A stretch of DNA of 6,337 nt from JAIPEK01 sp041685935 (GCA_041685935.1 JAWLES010000143.1:1-6337); one strand, 5' to 3'. Counted from the first letter of the stretch, positions 1 through 6,070 are shown. The notes: generated by a model not told the origin, from the sequence alone. Numbers and translations are program-made.

Positions 1-911
1 ACCTGAGGCACGGCAGGCTGCATGTCCGGTTTTGCCGAGGAGAACAGAACCCTGACATATTGGCCCGGAACCAGCAGCCCGTCCGGGTTGTCAAACTCGC
101 CCCGGACCGCGATTGTTCCCGTATCCGGGTCCATGCGGTTGTCTACGAAAGCGATTGCGCCCTTTTCCGGATACAGGGTATTGTCCGCCAGGCGGAGCCG
201 TATGGTCAAAAACCTTTTGTCCGCAGGGCTGTCAGCATCGGTAAATGCCTTCCGGATCATGCCCGCCCTGTTTTCCGACACGGAAAAAACCACCCGGACG
301 GGATCCATGCTTACGATCTCGGAAAGAGGGCCGGATGAAGGCTGGATCAGATCGCCTTTCTTATAAAAGCTCTTCCCGACCCTGCCCTTTATCGGAGCCT
401 CCACAGTGGTGTAACCAAGATCTATTTCAGCCAGCTCCAGGTTGGCACGGGCCTCCTGCAGCTGAGCCACAGCCAGGTCCCGGACCGCTTTGGCATCATC
501 CAGGTCTGTCTGCGGGACGCTTTCCGACCGGGCCGACTGAAGGCGTTGCAGACGCGTTTCCGCTTTATAAAGGTTTGCTTCGGCCTGGGCCTTCTTTGCC
601 TTTGCAGAAGCCACCCGGGCTTTGTACGGTTTCTGCTCGATCCGATACAAAAGCTGTCCTTCCTTTACAAAGGCGCCTTCTTCAAAGTTGACTTTTTCTA
701 TATATCCTTCAACCCTTGCCTGAAGGTTGACGGATGTGACCGCTTCCACATGGCCCACAAATTTTTCAGGCCGGTCTGCATTCTTCATTGCCACCTGTGC
801 CGTTCCCACCATGGGCGGGGGAGCCTGCCCGGCATTTTTTCCTTCAGCCGGAACATCGGCTGCCGGAAACAAGATCAGACAAAAGACCATGATCGACGCA
901 AAAACTCTCAT
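1..911 (-). CDS. RND efflux system periplasmic adaptor (membrane fusion protein), 3' end cut by window
   Basis: This gene is read on the minus strand from ATG at 911 and is still open at base 1, giving 303 residues of a family usually about 370-400 long. Adaptors of this type bridge an inner-membrane RND pump and an outer-membrane channel. Residues 1-22 look like a Sec signal peptide (hydrophobic core ASIMVFCLILFP, then VPA-EG); there is no convincing lipobox. Residues about 62-96 form the first lipoyl half (ARVEGYIEKVNFEEGAFV). An Ala/Glu/Lys-rich alpha-hairpin covers about 97-162. The second lipoyl half follows (TTVEAPIKGRVG, 168-179), then beta-barrel motifs DPVRVVFSVSE (203-213) and GEFDNPDGLLVPGQYVRV (271-288). 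The start is supported by GGAGG at 921-925, nine bases upstream. The gene is divergent from the sigma-54 activator at 1213 and has a sigma-54-type promoter upstream. The pump subunit probably follows beyond the left edge (inference). The exported substrate cannot be told. Confidence 0.93.
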   Translation of the reverse strand, partial: MRVFASIMVFCLILFPAADVPAEGKNAGQAPPPMVGTAQVAMKNADRPEKFVGHVEAVTSVNLQARVEGYIEKVNFEEGAFVKEGQLLYRIEQKPYKARVASAKAKKAQAEANLYKAETRLQRLQSARSESVPQTDLDDAKAVRDLAVAQLQEARANLELAEIDLGYTTVEAPIKGRVGKSFYKKGDLIQPSSGPLSEIVSMDPVRVVFSVSENRAGMIRKAFTDADSPADKRFLTIRLRLADNTLYPEKGAIAFVDNRMDPDTGTIAVRGEFDNPDGLLVPGQYVRVLFSSAKPDMQPAVPQ

Positions 912-936
912 TGTATAACTCCTCCACGCTGCATGT

Positions 937-973
937 AAAAAAATTGAACCCGGCCGATTAAAGAAGCCGGACT
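937..973 (-). terminator. Possible leader attenuator of the efflux operon
   Basis: On the minus strand, CCGGC (970-966) pairs with GCCGG (954-950) around an 11-nt loop. Two wobble pairs and one A-T pair extend the stem to 8 bp. Three bases later comes a run of seven T (943-937). This has the shape of an intrinsic terminator, yet it lies between the predicted sigma-54 start site (about 1019) and the adaptor ATG (911). If real it would act as an attenuator of the leader mRNA. The stem is short and no antiterminator fold was identified by eye. Confidence 0.35.
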
Positions 974-1029
974 GTTCGTACGCAATGGATTCTATCCGCA
1001 TTTTTCCCTTTAAACATCCGGAACTGAAT

Positions 1030-1045
1030 AGCAAGTTCCTTGCCA
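1030..1045 (-). promoter_or_regulatory. Sigma-54 (-24/-12) promoter for the efflux adaptor gene
   Basis: The minus strand reads TGGCAAGGAACTTGCT. Compared with the sigma-54 consensus TGGCACG-N4-TTGCW it differs at one position (A for C). The invariant GG and GC are separated by exactly 10 bases. Transcription would start near 1019, leaving a leader of roughly 108 nt before the ATG at 911. The divergent neighbour encodes a sigma-54 activator, which strongly supports the call. No experimental start site is available. Confidence 0.82.
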
Positions 1046-1110
1046 AAATATCCATCTTCTTTTATTTCAGATAGTTAGGGAGCCAAAAACCCCAGAGATT
1101 ACATTATGCC

Positions 1111-1124
1111 GTAAAATATTTTAC
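1111..1124. promoter_or_regulatory. Perfect 14-bp palindrome, candidate upstream activator site
   Basis: GTAAAATATTTTAC is identical to its reverse complement. Its centre lies about 98 bp upstream of the predicted sigma-54 start site, within the usual distance range of enhancer sites for bacterial enhancer-binding proteins. The natural ligand would be the Fis-type HTH of the activator encoded at 1213-2790. The binding assignment is inference; the palindrome itself is seen directly. Confidence 0.5.
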
Positions 1125-1138
1125 ACCATACAGTACAA

Positions 1139-1167
1139 TTGCCATATTTCACCAAATAAGGTAAAAT
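1139..1167 (+). promoter_or_regulatory. Sigma-70-type promoter for the sigma-54 activator gene
   Basis: TTGCCA (1139-1144) and TAAAAT (1162-1167) each match the -35 and -10 consensus at five of six positions and are separated by exactly 17 bp. The start site would be near 1174, giving a leader of about 39 nt that contains the AGGGGA ribosome binding site (1200-1205) seven bases before the ATG at 1213. Confidence 0.6.
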
Positions 1168-1168
1168 A
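1145..1168. promoter_or_regulatory. Imperfect inverted repeat overlapping the activator promoter, candidate autoregulatory operator
   Basis: TATTTCACC (1145-1153) and GGTAAAATA (1160-1168) are complementary at eight of nine positions around a 6-bp spacer. The repeat fills the -35/-10 spacer and covers the -10 of the activator promoter. Its right arm shares GTAAAATA with the palindrome at 1111, exactly 50 bp away. A protein bound here would be expected to block the activator's own promoter. The region is AT-rich, so chance contributes to the match. Confidence 0.38.
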
Positions 1169-1212
1169 GAACGAACAATTGATTAAAATGTTATAATTCA
1201 GGGGAAATCCAT

Positions 1213-2790
1213 ATGGAAAAAAGCATCGATTCATTCTTCAAAGAAGCGGTTATGCGCATATGCAGCAGCCTGGATATCGACAAGGCCCTGGACAGCTGCC
1301 TGGATTACCTGAAAACATTCATTCCGGCAGACACCATCAACCTCTCTGTTTACCTGCAGGATGTGCAGATGCTTCAGTTCGTGGCGATAGCAGGTGACAA
1401 AGCGGACAAACCCAATACAAGTTCCATTTCCACACCTGCCATCGACTGGGAAGCCCCGGAGAATCAGCGGCCGGGACTGCCGGATCTTCATGTGGTTAAC
1501 CACCCTGAAAAAGAGCCTGAGATATTAAAGATACTGCATCAGCTGAATATCGACCCCGACTTCTCAATCATGGTAATGCGGCTGTCTCTGGACGGAAACT
1601 ATATCGGTGAGGTAGCCGTAAGAAGCAGGGGAACAGGACGCTATACAGATAATCACGGTCATCTTTTCGTCCAGCTTCGGGACCCTCTGGCCATAGCACT
1701 TGCCAATGCGTTAAAGCACAGGGAGGTGATTCGACTCAACGAGGTGCTTGCGGATGACAGCCAATACTTTCAGCAGGAATTGAGAACCAGGAAGGGAGAA
1801 GAAATCGTGGGGGCTGACTTCGGCCTCAGCGGAGTCATGCACCAGGTCCGGCAGGTGGCTCAGCTGGACAACCCGGTTTTGCTGCTGGGAGAGACAGGGT
1901 GCGGCAAAGGCATCATTGCCGACACCATTCACAAGCTGTCCAACCGGTCCCAGGGTCCCATGATCATTGTGAACTGCGGAGCCATCCCCGGTTCTCTGCT
2001 GGAAAGCGAACTGTTCGGACATGAAAAAGGGGCGTTCACCGGAGCGGAGCAGAAAAAGAGAGGCAGGTTCGAACGCGGCCAGGGCGGAACCGTCTTTCTG
2101 GATGAAATCGGAGAGCTTCCTCTGCAGTTCCAGGCCAAGCTTCTGCATGTCCTCCAGTACAGGGAGATTGAACGTGTCGGAGGCCAGGAGACCGTTTCCC
2201 TGGACATCCGCATTATAGCGGCCACCAACAGGGATCTTGCCGGAATGGTACGGGCAGGTGAATTCCGTGAGGATCTTTGGTACCGGCTCAATGTTTTTCC
2301 GGTCATGGTCCCGCCGCTCCGCCAGCGAAAAGAGGATATACCTGCCCTGCTCCACTATTTTCTGCAGCGCAAGGCTGTTGAGTTGAAACTCCCGTTTCGT
2401 CCGAGACTTCCCGCCGGGCACCTGGACCGGCTCATGGCCCATGACTGGCCTGGAAATGTAAGAGAACTCGAGAATTTTGTGGAACGGGCGCTTATCCAGT
2501 CCTCAGGAGAGGAACTGGACATCGGCTCCTCTCCGGGCTCTTTTCCAGGATACGGCACCGCCCTGCCAAAGGAAACAATCCACCGGGATCACCCCTTTCC
2601 AAGCCTGGATACGGTCTGCGCCGCCCACATCCAACAGGCCCTCACCAGGGCAGGCGGCAAAATCAGCGGCCCGGGAGGTGCTGCCGAGCTTTTGGCAATT
2701 CACCCCAACACTCTGCGGCAGCGAATGGACAAACTCGGAATCACCTACAAATCGCGGAGCCGGCAGGGATCTGTAAACAATTCCTCTTAA
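1213..2790 (+). CDS. Sigma-54-dependent transcriptional activator, GAF-AAA-HTH (NorR/FhlA-like architecture)
   Basis: This 525-residue cytoplasmic bacterial enhancer-binding protein would hydrolyse ATP to open sigma-54 promoters. An N-terminal GAF-like sensor covers about residues 5-170, with a linker to about 198. The AAA+ core follows: Walker A GETGCGKG (226-233), sigma-54-contacting loop GAFTGA (273-278), Walker B GGTVFLDEIGE (291-301), sensor I AATNRDL (336-342), the FREDLWYRLNVFPV stretch (351-364) with the expected arginine fingers, and WPGNVRELEN (412-421). A Fis-type HTH sits at about 482-510 (AAELLAIHPNTLRQRMDKLGI). Walker A has Gly where relatives usually have Glu after the Lys. There is no receiver domain, so control is probably by a small ligand of the GAF domain, which is unknown. 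AGGGGA lies seven bases before the ATG. The divergent efflux adaptor with its sigma-54 promoter is the likely target. The family call is secure; the target is inference. Confidence 0.95.
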   Translation: MEKSIDSFFKEAVMRICSSLDIDKALDSCLDYLKTFIPADTINLSVYLQDVQMLQFVAIAGDKADKPNTSSISTPAIDWEAPENQRPGLPDLHVVNHPEKEPEILKILHQLNIDPDFSIMVMRLSLDGNYIGEVAVRSRGTGRYTDNHGHLFVQLRDPLAIALANALKHREVIRLNEVLADDSQYFQQELRTRKGEEIVGADFGLSGVMHQVRQVAQLDNPVLLLGETGCGKGIIADTIHKLSNRSQGPMIIVNCGAIPGSLLESELFGHEKGAFTGAEQKKRGRFERGQGGTVFLDEIGELPLQFQAKLLHVLQYREIERVGGQETVSLDIRIIAATNRDLAGMVRAGEFREDLWYRLNVFPVMVPPLRQRKEDIPALLHYFLQRKAVELKLPFRPRLPAGHLDRLMAHDWPGNVRELENFVERALIQSSGEELDIGSSPGSFPGYGTALPKETIHRDHPFPSLDTVCAAHIQQALTRAGGKISGPGGAAELLAIHPNTLRQRMDKLGITYKSRSRQGSVNNSS

Positions 2791-2827
2791 CTGCCATTTC
2801 ACTGCAAGATCCCTATTCCGGTATCTG

Positions 2828-2838
2828 ATCCCAGGGAT
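2828..2838. repeat. Short palindrome in the 2791-2954 intergenic region
   Basis: ATCCCAGGGAT is a perfect 11-base palindrome. GATCCC also occurs just upstream at 2808-2813. No T-tract follows directly, so it is a poor terminator for the activator gene. It may simply be chance. Confidence 0.2.
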
Positions 2839-2870
2839 TATATATCCTATATAAAAAACCTTTATTTTTA

Positions 2871-2899
2871 TTGACATTTGGTTCTGCTTTTATTAATCT
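2871..2899 (+). promoter_or_regulatory. Possible sigma-70 promoter for the HTH-receiver gene
   Basis: A perfect -35 TTGACA (2871-2876) is followed after 17 bp by TAATCT (2894-2899), which matches the -10 consensus at only three of six positions. It lies in a very AT-rich stretch some 50 bp before the regulator's start, with no better candidate nearby. The weak -10 suggests either low basal activity or need of an activator. Confidence 0.4.
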
Positions 2900-2940
2900 G
2901 TTGAAAATGTTGCATTTGTTCTAAAGTTTTATTTTGATGT

Positions 2941-2946
2941 AAAGGA
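2941..2946 (+). promoter_or_regulatory. Ribosome binding site that favours a GTG start at 2955
   Basis: AAAGGA ends at 2946, eight bases before the in-frame GTG at 2955. It overlaps the in-frame ATG at 2946, which therefore has no usable Shine-Dalgarno sequence of its own. A second ATG at 2950 is out of frame and meets TGA after one codon. Confidence 0.55.
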
Positions 2947-2954
2947 TGCATGGT

Positions 2955-3512
2955 GTGAATAATTGCCTTACAATACCGGAAATAGCAAAAATCTGTTCAA
3001 TGGACCGGTCAACAATTTACCGGTGGGTGTCTTCAGGAAAGATAAAATCGTTCTGTACACCAGGCGGGCATAAAAGAATCCAGCCGAAGGACCTGCAAGC
3101 CTTTTTCAATGAAAACAACATGCCGATCCAACTAGAGGGGGTTGAAAAAAGAAAGACAAAAATACTCATAGTTGATGATGATCCCGGGGTTCAAAAATAT
3201 CTTGGGAAAATATTAAGCGGTCCCCTTATGGAAATTGATTTTGCATCAGACGGTTTTGAGGCTGGTACCAAATTGTTCTCTTTTCAACCCGCCCTGATGA
3301 TTCTGGACCTGTTTATGCCGAACATGGACGGTTTTGAAGTCTGCCGATATATCAAAAAAAACAAGGAGACACAAAAAATTAAAATCTTGGTTTTGACAGG
3401 TGAGGAAACTGAAGAGAACAAGAAGAGAGTTATGTCTCTGGGTGCTGACGGTTTTTTGCCAAAATCGAGCACAAAAGAGGAAATTTTGAATTTTGTGGAA
3501 ATACTGCTGTAA
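2955..3512 (+). CDS. HTH (MerR/excisionase-like)-receiver response regulator
   Basis: A small cytoplasmic regulator of 185 residues from GTG at 2955, or 188 from ATG at 2946; numbering here is from the ATG. Residues 8-55 form a MerR/excisionase-type winged HTH (LTIPEIAKICSMDRSTIYRW followed by CTPGGHKRI, the typical wing motif). A short linker rich in Lys and Glu follows. Residues 71-188 are a CheY-like receiver: acidic pair D77/D78, phospho-acceptor D121 in ILDLFMPNMDGFEV, T151 in LVLTG and K173 in LPKSS, so all phosphorylation residues are present. The domain order is the reverse of standard response regulators. No kinase is encoded nearby, so its partner is unknown. The HD-GYP gene starts 137 bp downstream in the same direction, so the two may share a transcript. 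Target DNA is unknown. Family confidence is high; the exact start is less sure. Confidence 0.9.
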   Translation: MNNCLTIPEIAKICSMDRSTIYRWVSSGKIKSFCTPGGHKRIQPKDLQAFFNENNMPIQLEGVEKRKTKILIVDDDPGVQKYLGKILSGPLMEIDFASDGFEAGTKLFSFQPALMILDLFMPNMDGFEVCRYIKKNKETQKIKILVLTGEETEENKKRVMSLGADGFLPKSSTKEEILNFVEILL

Positions 3513-3556
3513 TATCGGGTACAAATTGCAGCAGCCGAATTTTTAACCCGGATATT
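3511..3556 (+). other. Nested stem-loop between the HTH-receiver and HD-GYP genes
   Basis: AATATC-GGGT (3511-3520) pairs with ACCC-GATATT (3546-3556) with one bulged G at 3550. Inside, AAATT (3523-3527) pairs with AATTT (3538-3542) around a 10-nt loop. The fold begins inside the stop codon of the regulator. No T-tract follows, so it is not a canonical intrinsic terminator. It may limit read-through, protect the upstream mRNA 3' end, or mark a processing point between the two genes. Confidence 0.4.
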
Positions 3557-3649
3557 ACGGAAAGAACCGGAAAACCGGGAAGCGTTATTGATCAGGGAAA
3601 AAGCATAAACAAAAGAGAAATATCAACCGATAAAACCGGACTATCACTT

Positions 3650-4876
3650 ATGGAGCTAAAAGCTGAACATTATGACGACGGCTCTTCTTTTCTGGCAATT
3701 GATCCAATGGCACTTAATCCGGAATACCTGAACAGATTTTCGATTTACGAGCGTTCTCATAAAATCGAAAATCACTTCAGATTCCGTTGTCTGATCAATG
3801 ACACGGATTCAATCCCTGCAGGCAAGCTGGCCCGTTTATTGGAATCCTGGGAAGTCGTCTACATTCATGAAAGGCAACTTAAAGATTACGAAGAGCATAT
3901 CAAGGAAAATCTCGATTATATCCTCAAACGTGACAATCTGGATATCAAACGCAAGACAAGGGCCTATATCAAAGGCACATCCAGGATTATAAAAGATATA
4001 TTCGACACTCATCAGGATAGAATAAATGTGAGCCCCTGCGAAATAAACAGAATCGAAAAACTGATTGAAAATGTAATCGATTTTATCAGTGACACCCAAT
4101 CTCTGAAGGGCCTTGCCGACCTGATCGGTCATGATTATGACACGCATACGCATTCGATCAAGGTAGGCTGGCTCATGGCCGTGTTTGTAAATGCCAACCA
4201 GGACTTATTCGTGCAGCAGAATGAGCAGGATTTTAGAGACTTTCTCATAAAAGCGGTTGCGACCGGGTTTCTGCACGATATCGGCAAAATAAAAATACCT
4301 GATAATATACTGAATAAAAAAGGCAAACTCGACAACCTTGAATATCTCATGGTTCAGTCCCATGCTGCTTATTCACTCTCGCTTCTCCATGAAAGCGAAT
4401 TGCCTGAATTTTCAATGCGCGCCATTTTATACCACCATGAAAATGAAGACGGCAGCGGATACCCATGCGGTTTAAAAAATGACCGGATACCGATACTTGC
4501 GAAAACACTCCGAATAATAGACGTGTTCGAAGCATTGACTTCCAAACGCCCTTACAAGGAAGCCAAAACCCCTTTCCAGGCTCTGTGTATTATGTCGGGT
4601 GAAAACCCTCATACTGAACTTCTTAATAAATTTGAACAGGAAGCAAAAGAAAACAAGAAAACTCCTGTTGAAACTATTGTAAGAAACGGTACTGATATAA
4701 AGACAGCAAAGCTGAGGGAAAAAGAGATGATGGAAGAAGAAGCCCGGAAAAGGGTCAGTGCGAGGGTGAAATTAAGGGATCAGGGTATGGCTCACTGTTT
4801 TGACAAGGACCTTTTGAGAAGATTCATACTGACAATGAACCAGTCTGAAAGCTTTGATCTCTCGGAGCTTCTTTGA
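3650..4876 (+). CDS. HD-GYP domain protein, probable cyclic-di-GMP phosphodiesterase
   Basis: A 408-residue soluble protein; HD-GYP enzymes hydrolyse cyclic-di-GMP. Residues about 10-95 form the small N-terminal domain common in front of HD-GYP modules (ending VVYIHERQLKDYEEHIKENL). A mostly helical linker covers about 96-150, and the HD-GYP domain runs from about 155 onward. Visible ligands and motifs are H168, H209-D210 in HDIGKIKIPDNIL, H238, H262-H263, GSGYP (268-272) and D291 in RIIDVFEALTSKRPY; nothing essential appears missing. Between ALCIM (311-315) and the terminal FDKDLLRRFILTM (384-396) lies an extra charged, Lys/Glu-rich stretch of about 60 residues that ordinary family members lack. 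There is no transmembrane segment or receiver domain, so input may come through the N-terminal domain or a partner such as the upstream HTH-receiver. The ribosome binding site is weak (GGA, nine bases before the ATG). No earlier ATG or GTG fits as a start. Confidence 0.93.
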   Translation: MELKAEHYDDGSSFLAIDPMALNPEYLNRFSIYERSHKIENHFRFRCLINDTDSIPAGKLARLLESWEVVYIHERQLKDYEEHIKENLDYILKRDNLDIKRKTRAYIKGTSRIIKDIFDTHQDRINVSPCEINRIEKLIENVIDFISDTQSLKGLADLIGHDYDTHTHSIKVGWLMAVFVNANQDLFVQQNEQDFRDFLIKAVATGFLHDIGKIKIPDNILNKKGKLDNLEYLMVQSHAAYSLSLLHESELPEFSMRAILYHHENEDGSGYPCGLKNDRIPILAKTLRIIDVFEALTSKRPYKEAKTPFQALCIMSGENPHTELLNKFEQEAKENKKTPVETIVRNGTDIKTAKLREKEMMEEEARKRVSARVKLRDQGMAHCFDKDLLRRFILTMNQSESFDLSELL

Positions 4877-4881
4877 GTATG

Positions 4882-4897
4882 ACAGCTGCCCTGCTGT
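4882..4897. terminator. Weak hairpin between convergent genes
   Basis: ACAGC and GCTGT form a 5-bp stem with a 6-nt loop in the 42-bp gap between the HD-GYP stop and the stop of the LpxR-like gene. Neither strand shows a T-tract after it. Its position suits a shared transcription end, but the sequence alone does not show an intrinsic terminator. Confidence 0.25.
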
Positions 4898-4918
4898 AAG
4901 TGATTTCACCTTCAGCCT

Positions 4919-6025
4919 TTAAAACGAATAACTGATGTTAACCGAACCGAACTGTTGCCCGTCATCCTGATTGTCAAATTCCCGCGTACGAAAGACATGC
5001 GTATAAGCCAGCCTGAATCGTCCATAAGTCAATGCAAGACCGGCATAAAGATCAGCGACAAAATGCTTTTTGTCCACGCTATGGCTGTCTTTCCAGGTGT
5101 TCCCGTCCAGGAAAATATTCTGCAATACCGCCCTGCCCTCTGCACCGATAAAGACATGAAAACCGAAGTCTGACAAAATTTCAGCAGGATTCATGGGTGA
5201 ACTAAGGTTGGACCCGGGACTGATAAGCGAAGTACCGAAATCATCCGGCACATTGATGCCCAGCCGGGCCTCGCCTCCCAGGTTCGCATATGTGAAAACA
5301 TTTCCCAGTGTCAAGCCGTAATTAGGGATAAAATCAAATCTCGCCCGGTCACGGTCAAGGATCAACGGTTTGAGGCTCTGCTGCCAGGAAAGCATAACTC
5401 CCGGTTCATCCCGGAGTTCGTTGTCCCAGCCCTTTGCAGTGGGGGAATCGGAATATTCATGTACTGTGTTCTGAGTGTCTTCACCATAAGCGGAGGGTCC
5501 GACAATCCCCAATGTGAGTTCAAAAGTATTTAAGGATCGGGGTTTTTTACGGTGCAGGGCGATGGATCCGTAAAGCCATCCGGCATAAGGCCGGTCCTCC
5601 TCAATAAGACTTTCTTTTTGCGTGTTTTCAGGCGTATAGATGTTGTGTCCCAGGGAAAAGCCGATATTATGTGCAGCCCCTTCTTCAGGTGTGGATTGCC
5701 GTACCATCGGAATGCTGTCCGTTGTCTGGTTGGACCACGAGGGAAGTACTTCCTCGTAACGATCAATATTTTTTGTCAACCAGGTCAGCTTAACCGCATT
5801 GGTGTAATACTCATCTGTATTGGCAAAAATATCATTTTCAAAATATATCATGAACAGCCGCTGGTCGGATGAAACTCTTTCCTCTCTATTCACGGGCACA
5901 TCATCCCGGGAATTTTCCCGGGCCGAGGCTTTCGCCGGCAGGGCCAGGCAACCGAACTGGACAAAAAGAGCCAGGATAACTGAAATTGTTTGATATTTCC
6001 GTATCTTATTGTTTTGACTTTTCAT
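4919..6025 (-). CDS. LpxR/DUF2219-family outer-membrane protein, probable lipid A deacylase
   Basis: This 368-residue protein has a signal peptide (residues 1-35: basic start, core TISVILALFVQFGCLALP, cleavage after AKASA). It ends in NISYSF, the aromatic C-terminus of outer-membrane beta-barrels. LpxR removes the 3' acyloxyacyl chain from lipid A at the outer-membrane surface. Family motifs are FENDIF (62-67, Asn64-Asp65 matching the essential Asn-Asp pair), YYTNAV (Thr75), YTP (130-132), DRPYAGWLYGS (144-154), GIVGPSAYGEDTQNTVHE (173-190, His189 as candidate general base) and KGWDNEL (198-204). The calcium-binding Glu known from Salmonella LpxR could not be placed with certainty, so activity is likely but unproven. 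AAAGGA (6039-6034) lies eight bases before the ATG. The gene is transcribed alone, convergent with the HD-GYP gene. Confidence 0.88.
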   Translation of the reverse strand: MKSQNNKIRKYQTISVILALFVQFGCLALPAKASARENSRDDVPVNREERVSSDQRLFMIYFENDIFANTDEYYTNAVKLTWLTKNIDRYEEVLPSWSNQTTDSIPMVRQSTPEEGAAHNIGFSLGHNIYTPENTQKESLIEEDRPYAGWLYGSIALHRKKPRSLNTFELTLGIVGPSAYGEDTQNTVHEYSDSPTAKGWDNELRDEPGVMLSWQQSLKPLILDRDRARFDFIPNYGLTLGNVFTYANLGGEARLGINVPDDFGTSLISPGSNLSSPMNPAEILSDFGFHVFIGAEGRAVLQNIFLDGNTWKDSHSVDKKHFVADLYAGLALTYGRFRLAYTHVFRTREFDNQDDGQQFGSVNISYSF

Positions 6026-6070
6026 CCCGGGATTCCTTTAAAACTGTGCTGTAAATTTTTTATACATCTG

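Noticed and set aside
22..938. Several plus-strand open frames of 60-150 codons over the first 900 bases
   Set aside because: They lie opposite the RND adaptor gene, whose minus-strand frame shows continuous family motifs, a signal peptide and a ribosome binding site. Their own translations are low-complexity and unrecognisable.
1192..1197. Perfect TATAAT upstream of the activator gene
   Set aside because: A start site about seven bases downstream would fall within the ribosome binding site at 1200-1205 and no -35 lies at a proper distance. The pair at 1139/1162 is a better promoter.
1711..2442. A 243-codon minus-strand open frame
   Set aside because: It is antisense to the AAA+ core of the sigma-54 activator, whose Walker and GAFTGA motifs are intact on the plus strand. 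Its translation shows no domain logic.
2766..2813. Inverted repeat GGGATCT / AGATCCC around the end of the activator gene, considered as a terminator
   Set aside because: The loop is 34 nt, the left arm is inside the coding sequence, and no T-tract follows.
2899..2914. Possible sigma-54 promoter (TG then TTGCA) before the HTH-receiver gene
   Set aside because: The invariant GG at the -24 position is absent (GT instead) and the rest of the -24 box does not match.
3449..3649. Open frame continuing upstream of the HD-GYP ATG, suggesting a longer N-terminus
   Set aside because: The frame has no ATG, GTG or TTG start placed with a ribosome binding site, and it runs through the structured spacer and into the upstream gene in another frame.
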